A DNA stretch of 64,000 bases. It comes from Saxidomus purpurata. Lineage: Eukaryota; Mollusca; Bivalvia; Venerida; Veneridae. Positions 46,796 to 59,437 of the stretch are shown piece after piece. Position 1 is the first letter of the stretch, and every line of letters starts with the position of its first letter. The translations under genes and the position numbers were made by a program. Under the pieces are notes generated by a model. That model did not search any database, was not told the origin of the DNA, and saw only the letters and a list, made by a program, of their open reading frames with translations. The stretch lies in assembly GCA_022818135.1 (NCBI GenBank), contig JAFMSR010000018.1, positions 24,844,117-24,908,116 of the forward strand, given 5' to 3'.

Positions 46796-47024
46796 GTTTA
46801 CGCTGGTATCTATGTCTTAGGCTATGACATTTAGTTGAACGCCTACCTACGCTTATACATTACTGCCCTGGTCACCAGGCCCTGACGTATTTCTTTTACT
46901 AATAAATATCTATCAGTTTTGCCAGTCTACTATCCAGCGCCGATTTCAGATAAAACTGCCCCAGTGTACAAAGCAAAATCATATAAAATAGACTGGAAAT
47001 AGTGCATGAAATATAGTTTATTGA

Positions 47025-48040
47025 AACAAGAGGGCCATGATGGCCCTATATCGCTCACCTGACTACCTTTGGCTATAATACAAATTCTAACATAATTCGT
47101 AGAGGTCCACTACACAATGCTAAGTAACATTCCAAATATCTATTCTCTGCCTGTCTGCCTTCTTGTTTTTTTAAGTTTTCCCTATATAAGCCTATGCAAA
47201 ACCAAGTGACCGCCCCCCCCCCCCCTCCCCTGGGCGGGGTCAATTTGACTAGAGGTCCACTAGCAAATGCTACATGCCAAATATCTAAGCCTTGTGGTTT
47301 CAGAGAAGATTTTTTAAAGTTTTCCCTACATAAGCCTATGTAAAACTAAGTGACCCCCCTTGCGGGGTCAATTTTGATTCGGGGGTCATAATTTGAACAA
47401 CCTTGGTAGAGGTCCACTAGACAATGCTACATACCAAATATCTCAGCTCAAGGTCTTGTCGTTTCAAAGAAGAAGATTTTTTAAGTTTTTCCTATATAAA
47501 GCCTATGCAAAATTAAGTGACCACCCGCGCCGGGTCAATTTTGGCCCGGGGGTCATAATTTGAACAATCTTGGTAGAGGTCCACTAGACAATGCTACATG
47601 CCAAATATCTAAGCTCTAGGCCTTGTGGTTTCAGAGAAGATTTGTTTAAGTTTTTCCTATATAAAGCCTATGCAAAATTAAGTGACCACCCGCGCCGTGT
47701 CAATTTTGACCTGGGGGTCATAATTTGAACAATCTTGGTAGAGGTCCACTAGACAATGCTACATGCCAAATATCTAAGCTCTAGGCCTTGTGGTTTCAGA
47801 GAAGAAGATTTTTTAAGTTTTTCCTATTTGTTGCCATAGCAACCTGAGTTCTGCATGGAATGGAACATGGAATGGAATTCTTTGAACAACTTTGATAGAG
47901 CTTCATGCAAGGAACATCTCTGCAAAGTTTCATCAACATGGGCCCAGTGGTTTCAGAGGAGATGTCGTTTGAAGAAAATGGTGGACGGACGGACGGACGG
48001 ACGTACGACGTACGACGGACGCCGGACGGAATGCGATCCT
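47025..48040 (-). repeat. Family A copy, inverted
   Basis: Begins AACAAGAGGGCCATGATGGC CCTATATCGCTCACCTGAC (inverse of the usual 3' end), has four core units of about 165 bp and the CCATAGCAACC/GAATGGAATTC segment, and ends in GGACGGACGG and ATGCGATCCTAA. Its outer 5' end is cut where the large inverted repeat begins. A poly-C tract at 47212-47226 lies in the first unit. Confidence 0.85.
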
Positions 48041-48494
48041 AATTTTATCAGACTACACGGGTGGTGACAAAAAGTGTCACGAAATTTGCTAACGACGTTT
48101 GCATTTGTTTCGAGAAATTTACACCGACTCAGGTATGTTTTTTTCCGATTTCTTCGTTATACTTTAGAGTTGGTTAAAGAGACCTAGCAAAAGAATGCAT
48201 AAAATTGTCTGTCTGTTGATGTTTTTAACACCATACACATGTGTAGGGTTTCCGAGAACACTTCGAAAATAATATTGTACAGAGATGCAAACATACGTAG
48301 CTAACTCATAAAATGTAAGTGACCGAGATCAAAAGCCATCAGTTTTTTACATTGATGTCTTTCGATTGTTCATCAATGTTTCAAATGTGTTATTGGCCAT
48401 TGTTAGCGATTTATTTTATATAAAAAGTGGTCTTCATGAAATTTTCATATTTGGCGAACGCCGGTTGGCGTTTAAATGATGTAAACGTAGTCTT

Positions 48495-48680
48495 ACTAAA
48501 ACGACGAACGCACTTAGGCAAATCCAATTGTCAATTTGCGATGTGCATTCCATGTACATTGTATATATCGTTTATTAAAAATTTACTTTCTAAAACGACG
48601 AACGCACTTAGGCAAACCCAATTGTCATTTTGCGATGTGCATTCCAAGTATATTGTATATATCTTTTATTAAAAAATTGA
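48495..48680 (+). repeat. 94-bp tandem duplication
   Basis: Two copies of CTAAAACGACGAACGCACTT AGGCAAA ... TGTATATATC in the left arm only. Confidence 0.85.
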
Positions 48681-49252
48681 AATATGCTTAATTGACGAAG
48701 TAAATTATAAGTCATCGACATTGAGATCAAGGGGGGTAAACGGACTGAACCTTACCTAAACATACAAGATGGCGGCACGACAATAAAAAGTGCGTTTTTC
48801 CTAAATATTTTATTCTTCAAAATTTTCTCGAGAATGGCACCTGGCTATCAACCTGCTACACACTTTTTGGAACCACACCGCCTTTGTAGATATGCAATTA
48901 CTTGTGTAGTTTTATTGAAATGCTGGTCATCCGATTCGAGTCGAGGGAAAATGTAACTAAAATCGTAGGGTAAGGTTCAGGTCATTTTGCTAAAATGGTC
49001 CTTTTCTTGAAATATTCACGATTATATATACTTTGATCATAAACGATAGGTTTCTGTGTTAAATATACGCCCAAAACTATCAGTCGGCGCTAAATGAATG
49101 TCAGAATTTCATTAAATTTAAATTTTATTGTTTTTGGTAAGGTTCAGTGGCGAAAACAAACGGGTAAGGTTCAGCGCGATATGTAGACAAATCATGACAA
49201 GAGCGCATAATTTCTCGTTTCACGATAATAAACAGCCGTAGGACTGATTATA

Positions 49253-49704
49253 TAGAGGATAATTGTTGGTTTCGGTGTAAGATCACGTTATAATTTCACC
49301 GAGTGGGCACCAAAAGTGATATTTTCACGAGTGGCGCAGCCACGAGTGAAAATAACAACTTTTGGTGTTCACGAGTGAAATTAACGTGATATTACACCGA
49401 TACCAACAATTTTTCTGTTTATTTTATGGTTAAAACTCTACTTTTATTGAGTTTGTTTCTATAAAATAACGAAAATCGCGGGAAACGTCATCAAAAAACA
49501 TAGCACAAATGACGTCATTTTGACGACGTCATCGTCGCATGGTTTCCAGCATTAATTACGCTCTGTATACTTTTGGCGTAAATCCGGGTTAAAGATTGCA
49601 AAAACAGTGAAAAATAAAAATGGTAATCCACTGTTTCAAAACTGTGGATTATCACTTTTATTTCACTGAGAAAACTCTATAATTCACTCGAAAACATTAA
49701 ATAA
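49253..49704. mobile_element. Repeat F copy 2 insertion (empty site known)
   Basis: The right arm reads GATTATATTCAATTC where the left arm has GATTATA[block]TTCAATTC, so the block is an insertion. The first 340 bp match 29825-30105: inverted ATTGTTGGTTTCGGTGTAA / TTACACCGATACCAACAAT, and GACGTCATTTTGACGACGTC. The last ~110 bp hold a separate AATCCACAGTTTTGAAAC-type hairpin. Confidence 0.8.
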
Positions 49705-50268
49705 ATTCAATTCTTTCTTTCTTTCTGATACAGATGATACCAATGGCGTATTCTATACGTACGTTATATGTAAATAAAAGTTAGTTCACTGCATTTGAAG
49801 GAAACGCCTTTACAATGTTTTACTAGTAATTGTAAAAGGGTAGCTAAATGCTTAGCCGACTCTTCACATGAAAGTAAACTATGGAAAAGTTTGGCCGCAG
49901 ATGTAGAACTTTACATGTACATTGTATTGTGTTTTACAGATTCCAGAGTATGCTCTCTTGCTCAAATAGTTTCCAATCAGCAGTATATTTAAATGAAGTG
50001 CATAAATTCTCACACGATACACAAGATTTCTTATAATGAGGCATTAGTAAGTAACTATCTAATATTTTCATTGCATTACATGTACATTTATTATATCGAT
50101 AATAATAATATCTGCCGTGTGTTTAAGTTTCGGATGTGAATTGAGGGTATTTGCCCATTGGGCGGTAACGAGGCTTACCGAGTTCTCGCACATGGAGAGG
50201 TAACCGAAAGACGAATATTTTGATCAAAACCTCAAACACATGATGATTTTTTTCTTGCATATCGCAAA

Positions 50269-51447
50269 CCTATTGTACCATTTCAGCGAATTCTTCGTAA
50301 ATAACATACGTACGAGACTAAACTCTTTAGTAGTGGAGTAATTTACACTTCCATTCATTCATGGCTTCATTAAACTATAAGTCGCATTCATACGCAACGT
50401 CATTCAACAGCCCCTGACTTGTCTGTAACGGGTGCTCCAGACAGGGATTTCCGGAACGGGTAAAATCGTTGAAAATACCGATGCGATATGCAAGAAACAA
50501 GCCAGATATGTTTTTAGTATGAAACTAAATAAATTAATGTCAAGTTTAAGAAAATTTTATTATGCGGGTAAATTTTTTCCTTCTTTTTTCTAAATAAATT
50601 ATATAGAAACAGCAGCGAACATCTTTGAGTTGAAGTTATATGATATCTAAGGGTTCAACAGTCATACACAATTAAACGGACAGATTGTTACAAGTGTGTT
50701 GTTAAACAAGAACACAATTTTTGTATATATCGTCAAATATCTCGGTTACTATCAAAGCTATTGACTTGAAAGTTATAATAGTTTTTACTATCAAATTCTT
50801 TACATGGAAAAACAATCTTTATACTCTGATTTGAATGGGGACATAATTATGTCCCCTTTCAACTTAGAATTTATGGGTTTAAACATTTTGAGAAAGTGTA
50901 ATATCTTTATAATTATCTAAGCTATCGGCTTGAAACTTAAAATAATTATTAACTTTCAAAGTGCAAACCAGCAGAAACAAAGCCCCTATAACGCTGATTT
51001 GAATTTTGATGGAGTTATATAAGCCCCTCGTACTGGCAGAGTTCTAATTCAAAGTCAAGCACTGAGAAAGGCGAGCGCTGTCTTACGGACAACTCTTGTT
51101 AAAATAAACCTCTATCTAAGTAACATTTTAACTGAAAATTGGTTCTAGTGTGCGAGTCCAGAATGGAATTCATAAGTAGTAATTGTTAATGTATTTTAAC
51201 AAATCCTTGATTTAAATGATCACTGAAATGATTTGTAAACTTCAACGAAATGAAATGTTGACATTGTTTGAATGGCAGCACCCGTTACAGACAAGTCACG
51301 GGCTGTTGAATGACGTCTTGTATGAATGCAACTTATATTAAATGAAGCTATGAACTTGTGAATGGAATTGTAAATTACTCCACTACTAAAGAATATAATC
51401 TCGCACGTATGTTATTTACGAAGAATTCGCTGAAATGGTACAATAGG
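50269..51447. mobile_element. 1.18 kb element G with ~190-bp TIRs (empty site known)
   Basis: CCTATTGTACCATTTCAGCG at the left and its inverse at the right; inverted similarity extends about 190 bp on each side. The right arm of the large palindrome lacks it (CGCAAACCCACACCG at about 53985). Inside is a tandem pair of ~174-bp units ending GCGCTGTCTTACGGACAACT CTTGTT at 51099. No transposase seen. Confidence 0.8.
50700..51100 (+). repeat. Family J: two ~174-bp units ending CTCTTGTT
   Basis: TCGGTTACTATCAAAGCTAT TGACTTGAAAG (50735) and its diverged repeat (50910), each followed by a GCTGATTTGAAT-like segment. The 3' end AACTCTTGTT resembles that of family A. Nested inside element G. Confidence 0.6.
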
Positions 51448-52199
51448 TTTCACAACGTATTACCCGCTGCAGTGATGACAGATTACTGACTGGATGACAG
51501 ACTTCAAGATTTTTTGTCGACCAACAGGCAGGTAAGATATCTGGCTGTGACAACGTTCTAATGAAAGCAATGGCATTTTCGTATAAACGAACATGTTGTG
51601 CAATAAATGAAGGTGTTATTAGGTAGTTTTGGACTCGATTTTCCAATTATTAACATATTTATGACGAGTTAAATATCACAATCTTTGATCCAGAACGTGA
51701 AAATGTTTGTTTTCGCTTCAAAATATCTTTTAATTGAAAGAATTCGAGTAATTTTGTGTTATACACGAATACATTCATCCCTCAGGAGCATGTATACCAA
51801 ATATAAGCCGCACACGTCTTTTCTGGAAGAAGTTACAGGCTTCCAAACTAGTCCGGGTAGAGAAAAATTGCTGCCTTGATGGGCAGAAACGTTTTTTGAA
51901 GGCTGTATTGTATGACAGAAACGCTCAGAGATCGGCTAACAATTTGACAGAAATACGAAATCGCTCTATCACTGATTTCTCTAATTTTTACATTCTTTGA
52001 TATGGAATAGAAGAGTTTAATTATCATTTGCTACATCTTCTCGGGTTAGAAAGTATAAATACTGCATAATTTACACCGAATAGGTGTTTCATTGACAATT
52101 TGTTTAACAACAAAATATATAAGATATATGTGGTAAATTGTTATTTCATAAACGGTACAGCGTCTAAGCTCCTGTTTCTAAGTTCATGTTATTCTTTTT

Positions 52200-53240
52200 T
52201 GTACGCCCGAAGGGACGTATTATGTTTTACCCCCTGTCGTGTCGGCCGTCTGTCTGTCCTTAAATTAATTTTTGTGCTGATAACTCCTCATTCATGATTG
52301 AACGGAATTTGTTCTAGCTTCATCCCCAAATGGGCATGTTTATTAATGAATAAAATGGATTGAAGCAAAGGTTTACTAATGTGGTTTCTAGCAAAAAAAA
52401 TGTCTTAACTTTTTAACCTGGTTGCCATGACCACCAGAATTATGCATGCATCAAGAAGATATTAATGATGGGACTGGACAAAGACACTCACTTTTAAATT
52501 TCGACAGTATAAGTATCGGTGATGTTTCTATCATAATGTCAATTTTCGTCAATTTTCATCAACTGACAAAACGCAAGTCATAAAGAATGCCAACCAATTC
52601 TACAGAACCAACAGACTACATGTAAATTGTTACTAGATTATTCATGCAAGTAACAAATCCTCAAAATATTCGTCTCAGCTAGTATTAAAACCAAGTATAA
52701 ACTTTTGAACAATTTAACTGATATAAAAGATAGGTTTAAAGTACGAAAATATAGCCAAGTCCTACGGCTATAAAACAGTTTTGTCCTCAGACTTTGGATT
52801 AATACGAAATAGAAACATTCAATACATTCTTTCCAATATGTCCTCAACAAGTTTTCTGTAAGAATTAAAAATTACTTTTTAATCTATTACTAATAGATTA
52901 TCTGTAATATAGAAATGCATGTTCAGATATACAGTTTCTAATATTTGGTTTAAAAGATATTCCGTTGAATAATGAATGAGGGGTTATCCGCACAAGAATT
53001 TGCTTATGTAAAGTAACAGAGGGCCATAAGTACGCTGAACAAGGGCGGATCCATAAATCATCTCCGTTATGCACATCTACATGTCAATGAAAGCCATCTC
53101 TGAAAGTTTGAACAAATTCCGTTCAATCATGAATGAGGAGTTATCAGCACAAAAATTAATTTGCTAACAGACGGACGGAAGGACGGACAGACGGCCGACA
53201 GGGGGTATAACATAATACGTCCCTTCGGGCGTATAAAAAA
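52200..53240. repeat. TACGCCCGAAGGGACGTATT repeat ends around the palindrome centre
   Basis: TACGCCCGAAGGGACGTATT ATG at 52202 and its inverse at 53237, each followed inward by GTCGGCCGTCTGTC-type sequence and a GATAACTCCTCATTCATGAT segment. The arm similarity extends beyond these, so the centre may be two divergent copies of one repeat or a repeat with inverted ends. Confidence 0.6.
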
Positions 53241-53787
53241 GAATAACATGAACTTAGAAACAGGAGCTTAGACGCTGTACCGTTTATGAAATAACAATTT
53301 ACCACATATATCTTATATATTTTGTTGTTAAAACAAATTGCCAAGAACATTTATTCGGTGTAAATTATGCAGTATTTATACTTTCTAACCCGAAAAGATG
53401 TAACAAATGATAGTTAGACTCTTCTATTCCATATCAAAGAATGTAAAAATTAGAGAAATCAGTAAAAGAGCGATTTCGTATTTCTGTCAAATTGTTAGCC
53501 GATCTCTGAGCGTTTCTGTCATACAATACAGCCTTCAAAAAACGTTTCTGCCCATCAAGGCAGCAATTTTTCTCTACCCGGACTAGTTTGGAAGCCTGTA
53601 ACTTCTTCCAGAAAAGACGTGTGCGGCTTATATTTGGTATACATGCTCCTGAGGGATGAATGTATTCGTGTATAACACAAAATTACTCGAATTCTTTCAA
53701 TTAAAAGATATTTTGAAGCGAAAACAAACATTTTCACGTTCTGGATCAAAGATTGTGATATTTAACTCGTCATAAATATGTTAATAA

Positions 53788-54174
53788 TTGGAAAATCGAG
53801 TCCAAAACTATCTAATAACACCTTCATTTATTGCACAATATGTTCGTTTATACGAAAATGCCATTGCTTTCATTAGAACGTTGTCACAGCCAGATATCTT
53901 ACCTGCCTATTGGTCGACAAAAATTCTTGAAGTCTGTCATCCAGTCAGTAATCTGTCATCATTGCAGCGGGTAATACGGTGTGGGTTTGCGAGAACCAAG
54001 CAAAAAAATCATCATGTGTTTGAGGTTTTGATCAAAATATTCGTCCTTCCGTTAGGTAAGCCTCGTTACCGCTCAATGGGCAAATACCCTCAAGGCGAAT
54101 ATTCACATCCGAAACTTAAACACACGGCAGATATTATTATTATCGATATAATAAATGTACATGTAATGCAATGA
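53788..54174 (+). CDS. 128-codon open frame in right palindrome arm, unknown
   Basis: Starts MENRVQNYLITPSFIAQ and ends in a low-complexity IIIIDIINVHVMQ. The left arm carries the same start on the - strand (51646-51416) but is cut by element G after VIRC. No domain recognised. Conservation between arms is explained by duplication, so coding status is unproven. The opposing frames MKETPLQCF (49795-49992; 54459-54262) and MIQNVKMF (51685-51879; 53749-53555) lie on the other strand, so not all can be real. Confidence 0.25.
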   Translation: MENRVQNYLITPSFIAQYVRLYENAIAFIRTLSQPDILPAYWSTKILEVCHPVSNLSSLQRVIRCGFARTKQKNHHVFEVLIKIFVLPLGKPRYRSMGKYPQGEYSHPKLKHTADIIIIDIINVHVMQ

Positions 54175-55642
54175 AAATATTAGATAGTTACTTACTAAGC
54201 TAGGCATTTGCAAACCATTGTAAGAAATCTTGTGTATCGTGTGAGAATTTATGCACTTCATTTAAATACACTGCTGATTGGAAACTATTTGAGCGAGAGA
54301 GCATACTCTGGAATCTGTAAAACACAATACAATGTACATGTAAAGTTCTACATCTGCGGCCAAACTTTTCCATAGTTTACTTTCATGTGAAGAGTCGGCT
54401 AAGCATTTAGCTACCCTTTTACAATTACTAGTAAAACATTGTAAAGGCGTTTCCTTCAAATGCAGTGAACTAACTCTTATTTACATTTAAGTTGATATAA
54501 CGTACGTATAGAATACGCCATTGGTATCATCTGTATCAGAAAGAAAGAAAGAATTGAATATAATCAGTCCTACGGCTGTTTATTATCGTGAAACGAGAAA
54601 TTATGCGCTCGTCTACATATCGCGCTGAACCTTACCCGTTTGTTTTCGCCACTGAACCTTACCAAAACCAATAAAATTTAAATTTAATGAAATTCTGACA
54701 TTCATTTAGCGCCGACTGATAGTTTTGGGCGTATATTTAACACAGAAACCTATCGCTTATGATCAAAGTATATATAATTGTGAATATTTCAAGAAAAGGA
54801 CCATTTTAGCAAAATGACCTGAACCTTACCCTACGATTTTAGTTACATTTTCCCTCGACTCGAATCGGATGACCAGTATTTCAATAAAACTACACAAGTA
54901 ATTGCATATCTACAAAGGCGGTGTGGTTCCAAAAAGTGTGTAGCAGGTTGATAGCCAGGTGCCATTCTCGAGAAAATTTTGAAGAATAAAATATCTAGGA
55001 AAAACTCACTTTTTATTGTCGTGCCGCCATCTTTAAGGTTCAGTCCGTTTACCCCCCTTGAAGATTGTCCTTGTCTTTTTCATATATCATTTGTTTGCCG
55101 CGTTTGTGGAAATATGTTCAAAAGGACATGAGGGTTGAAAATTCATATTAAGCGGCGACATGAAGGTGTAGGAAGTATACTTTCTGCGAGAAGCAATTCT
55201 TATCAAAAGAGAACATGACGCGGCACATGTAAAATAGAATAATGATCTGATTTTGAAATGTATAATGACTATTTTCTCATAGTCTCTATTAACTCAAATA
55301 TGAGTGACATTGTACATGTGCTAATGTAAAATAACTTTGATACTTTATATATGATTTTATATGCAATGTGATATTATCTATGTAATGTAAAATGATGAGA
55401 CTGAAATAAACAATAAAATCTAAAATCTGTAAGTGTATTTTGCATATTATTTGTAGTTAATACATCAGACAACATTATTATGAACCAATCAAAATATAAT
55501 ATAATATATATATAATTATAATATATAATCATAATCGAGTTTATTGCTAAATGCTTTCCCATATTCGATGATAATGTATGTGTAATATATACATTGTACA
55601 AAGCTTTTAAAGGTTTATTTCATGCAAATCTTTTCATATACA

Positions 55643-55889
55643 CCTCAAGTGGCAAATTTCACATTATGATATCCGTGAATTTGCCATCAAGGGGAAAATC
55701 GATCTAAAGGCCCACGTGGATTGTCACACTGGCGATAAGTACTGCACAAGCTACTACTATAACGATAAAACTTTCCAGTCTTGGCACCTGTATATTATCG
55801 CCGTTGTGACCATCCACGTGGGCCTGAAGAAAGATTTTCTCCTTGACGGCAAATCCACAGATATCTCATGTGAAATTTCCCACTTGACC
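55643..55889. mobile_element. Fold-back MITE in the right arm
   Basis: CTCAAGTGGCAAATTTCACA ... AGGCCCACGTGGATTGTCAC on the left and the inverse on the right, about 90-bp arms around a 65-bp centre. Lies in the right-arm-only block. Confidence 0.75.
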
Positions 55890-56418
55890 ATCTCGGCGGT
55901 GCCGATTTAGATCTGCCTGCACTGCATTTCGTGCATAAAAACGCCAACCGGCGTTTGCCAAATATGAAATTCTTAATGAAGTCCACTTTTTATATAAAAT
56001 AAATCGCAAACAACAATAATGAACAATCGAAAGACATAAATGTGAAAAACTGATGGCTTTTGATTCTCGATCACTTACATTTTATGAGTTAGCTACGTAT
56101 GTTTGCATCTCTGTACAATATTATTTTCGAAGTGCTCTCGGAAACCTTACATATGTGTATGGTGTTAAATACATCGACAGAGAGACAATTTTATGCATTC
56201 TTTTCTATGCTTAGGTCTCTTTAACTAACTTTAAAGTATAACGAAGAAATCGGAAAAACATACCTAAATTCCTCGAAATTTGCTACCGGCGTGTTCATTT
56301 GTGGTCACGTGATACTTTTTGTTCACCACCCGTGGACTAGTAACTAGTCTAATACAGTACCTATGTCATCACGTCTCATATCACATCAATCAAATACAAT
56401 ATTCTTATGTTTAGTGTT

Positions 56419-57335
56419 AACAAGGAGTGACGTGACTATGCCAGTTTTGAAAACGACTCAGCGCAGGGCTTATACGTTTGACGCTGGCCGGAACATATGC
56501 GGAGTATGCCGGGGTACGCCGGTACATCCAAACATCATTGCTTACAAAAATTCTTAGAATTCATCCCTGCTTTTAGAAAACGAATAGAACATGCGTCAAA
56601 CGTATAGCCCCCCCCCCCCCCAACACACACAATTTGAACAGCCATAGGACAGCCATAGGTTTCTCCTTTCGCCTGCAAAGTAGATCGACTTTAGCTGAAA
56701 CGCGTGTGGATCGTGTTTGTGATCTCGGCTTAAGAATTAATTAAAAGCCATTTCCGTTGCCTAATGCTTTAAATCATTGTAACATTAATGTTGGCAAAAT
56801 TCAGAATATTTAAATTACTACACCATCAGGCAGCCATGTACACTGATTCGACACTGCATACAGTTAGCGTTTTACATATCATCGACTGTGTAAACTCATT
56901 CTGCAATACAACAACTTTATAAAGTTTCTCCCTCCAGTAACAAGAAGTATCTTTTTCAAAAAGATAAACGGCATAAACATAAACAAGTTATCAATATGCA
57001 GTCTATCTTTAGATCGGCGTTCACGTGATCAAAACGATCGTATTTCATTCACAACGCTTCCATTCATAAAATTTGAATGGTGCAAACCGATGAAAAATGG
57101 TAAGAGGACACTAAATATTTTGTGTAGCCTACTTAAGTTTTAAAGTATTATAGGCTCTAAGATTAAGCCTGGGCTTTTTAAAGGATTTCTTAATGAAATA
57201 TTTTCAAAAATCCGCTGAAACTTTTTGGTTCAGTTATAATATATGTACGCTTTCTTTTATGATTTCTGATAGGATATTGTTGTTGTAGGAGTTAAACGTC
57301 CACTTAACCAAGTACATGTATTTGGTATATTTAAC
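56419..57335. mobile_element. Element D copy 2, 3'-truncated
   Basis: AACAAGGAGTGACGTGACTATG, then GTTTTGAAAACGACTCAGCG ... GAATGGTGCAAACCGATGAA ... matches the 5' ~1.4 kb of the copy at 27324. It breaks off after TTTGGTATATTTAA and lacks the 3' hairpin. The initial palindrome is mutated. Confidence 0.8.
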
Positions 57336-57354
57336 GGATATTGTCCATCGAAAT

Positions 57355-57478
57355 TACGGACACTTCGCACCACGGACATTTCGGACCAGACACTTCGGAC
57401 CAGATTTATAGACACTTCGGACCAGATTTGTAGACACTTCGGACCAGATGTAATGGCACTTCGGACCAGATTTGTAAT
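57355..57478. repeat. ~22-bp minisatellite, 5-6 units
   Basis: GACACTTCGGACCAGATTTR TA units between 57380 and 57478, with diverged units before them. Confidence 0.85.
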
Positions 57479-57764
57479 CATTATAAATCATAGAAATAAA
57501 ACAAAATTATTATCATATTAATATATATGTTTATTTAAAAAATTATTATTTTTAAGTTTACAACTCGTTTAACTAGCGGTATAACCTGTTAATAGTCATA
57601 AGTGCTTGCCCTACATTTTCGTCCAATGAAAATTTCTGAAATTTTAAAATGTTCACTGTCTATTTGCCATAAACTTCTGACAGGTTATTCTATGTATCAC
57701 TCTATCTTGATAGAGCGAGACTCTATAGACCTGTTTGTGCATGACGTCATAAAATGTAGTAAAC

Positions 57765-57890
57765 AAGAAAAACTGTGATACAAAGTATCACAGCGGGCCC
57801 ACAAACAAAACTGGCATGTAAATATTTTGGAAATAGGTGATGGTTGATGTTGAGGCATGGCCCCAAAGAACTCAAGGAAACCAATTCTTG
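57765..57890 (+). repeat. Repeat I, copy 2
   Basis: AACAAGAAAAACTGTGATAC ... GGTGATGGTTGATGTTGAGG CATGGCCCCAAAGAA; inverse of 46660-46795. The + strand frame MAPKNSRKPILVEHAKP stays open about 35 codons. Confidence 0.65.
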
Positions 57891-58454
57891 TTGAACATGC
57901 AAAACCTGACACGACACCACATCTAGTATCGAAACCTTACTGTTATCGAATAATATTTATACAGTATATGTCCTCTATAGGTCGTTCCTGGTATGTCTTA
58001 ATTTTCACGGAACAAAATTACAGCAAGTTTTAACTGTGTTTTTTTTTTAATGATTTACATTTGTATTATTATACTCAGATATTTTTCATTAATCTTATTA
58101 GATAAATGGATATTATAAAAAAATTTAATCAGTCATTATCACCAGGGTCTGATATATTGAATTCAATGGCTATTCATCACGCGTGAATTCCGAAATATAC
58201 GTATGCGCTAAAAATTTATTATTTGGAAACCAACAACAAAGCATTAGATCAAATTCAAGTTACATGTAATAAATGCGGAGGAATTGCAGTTTTTTATTTA
58301 AAGCAGTATTGCAATGTACCGGGTCTATTTTTGCGCAGAGCCTCTCTACCATGCTGTATTAAAATTTCATAACTTGTCTAAAACAACAACTGAATGTTTA
58401 AATAGCAGGCTATTATCTTTCATACTTAACATATTAGACTCTAGTAGTATTTTG

Positions 58455-58456
58455 TA

Positions 58457-58494
<38 letters not shown>

Positions 58495-58497
58495 GAT
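58455..58497. repeat. (AAT)n / (AATG)n microsatellite
   Basis: About eight AAT units followed by GATAATGATAATGATGAT. Confidence 0.9.
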
Positions 58498-59261
58498 ACA
58501 ATAACATTAATGTATGTATGAATGTATCCGCCAAAATTAAGTGTAGCAAAAGAATCATGGTAAAGTTTGAAAGTTTTAGTTACAATACATTAACTTATTT
58601 GTATTTATATATTGTGTCAATATCTGTTCTTTGTAAATGACAGCATGGTCTAGGGAAATGAATTTGATTTTCCCTTTATATTATTGCATTTCTGTCTACA
58701 TTTAAAAATCGCATTTAAGATATGTAGATCTATGTGATTTCTTACAGTTATTCGTACCTAGGTACGAACTGACTTCGGAAATATGCAGACATTTTCGTAC
58801 TCTTTTTCGAACCACGCATTTACATAAAATACAACAATTACAACGTGTTTAAAGCATAAAAATATGTTGTCATATTTCAAAAAGACATCTATCAGTGCCT
58901 CTGTAAAGTTAATTTGCTGATTAATTTCAGTTTTATACCTAAACGTGTATTTTAGACTAGTTTCAGACGCATATAATAAAACGGACGATTTAAAGGTATG
59001 TACACTTTTGATGATAGAGGCGTTAGCAAGTTAAAATTCGTTGTTTTTTATGTTGAATTCCGAGTTTTGTAATTCAAAATTCAAAAGTATCTAGTGGTTC
59101 CATAATGTATTACGATGTTTCGATAGTTTATGTCACAAAAACAATACTCTTGCGGCTTACACGGAAATATCGGGTAAAAGACTTTAAATTATTCGGCCTG
59201 ACTAGTTGCCTTTTAGATCCTCTCCGGTCTGACTAGTTGTGATCAAACGAACGACAACTCA

Positions 59262-59437
59262 ATAACAAACGACAACTCTTGCCTTTCCAAAAAAAATGAC
59301 TGTGTCTACAGTTTTCATCTCAAAAGTACCTAAATTTTTCAATGAAGAGAGACGCATATATTCGATCTAGTGCTAAAGACTCCATGCACCTTTTACTCAC
59401 CACGTATTAAATATGGCGGGCCGCTGCAGCGGCCCGC
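59262..59437 (-). repeat. Repeat E, copy 3
   Basis: Inverse of 30287-30472. Ends with a perfect 22-bp palindrome, GCGGGCCGCTG and its inverse (59416-59437). Confidence 0.75.

Larger units (their letters stand above)
48050..56340. repeat. 8.3 kb inverted repeat (giant near-palindrome)
   Basis: Left arm about 48050-52315 and right arm about 53110-56340 are inverted copies, starting ACGGGTGGTGACAAAAAG and its inverse. Arms differ by insertions: left-only blocks at 49253-49704 and 50269-51447, a left-only 94-bp duplication at 48495-48680, and a right-only block at about 55062-55935. Three short frames occur in both arms (MKETPLQCFTSNCKRVAKC; MENRVQNYLITPSFIAQ; MIQNVKMFVFASKYLL) with few changes. 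The ~800-bp centre is unique. Could be a large fold-back transposon or a segmental inverted duplication. Confidence 0.85.
57479..59260. other. AT-rich intergenic with one repeat and one microsatellite
   Basis: Contains repeat I copy 2 and an (AAT)n tract; otherwise nothing recognised. Confidence 0.5.

Noticed and set aside
59416..59437. 22-bp GC-rich palindrome as a terminator or binding site
   Set aside because: It is the end of a dispersed repeat; the other copies lack the full palindrome.
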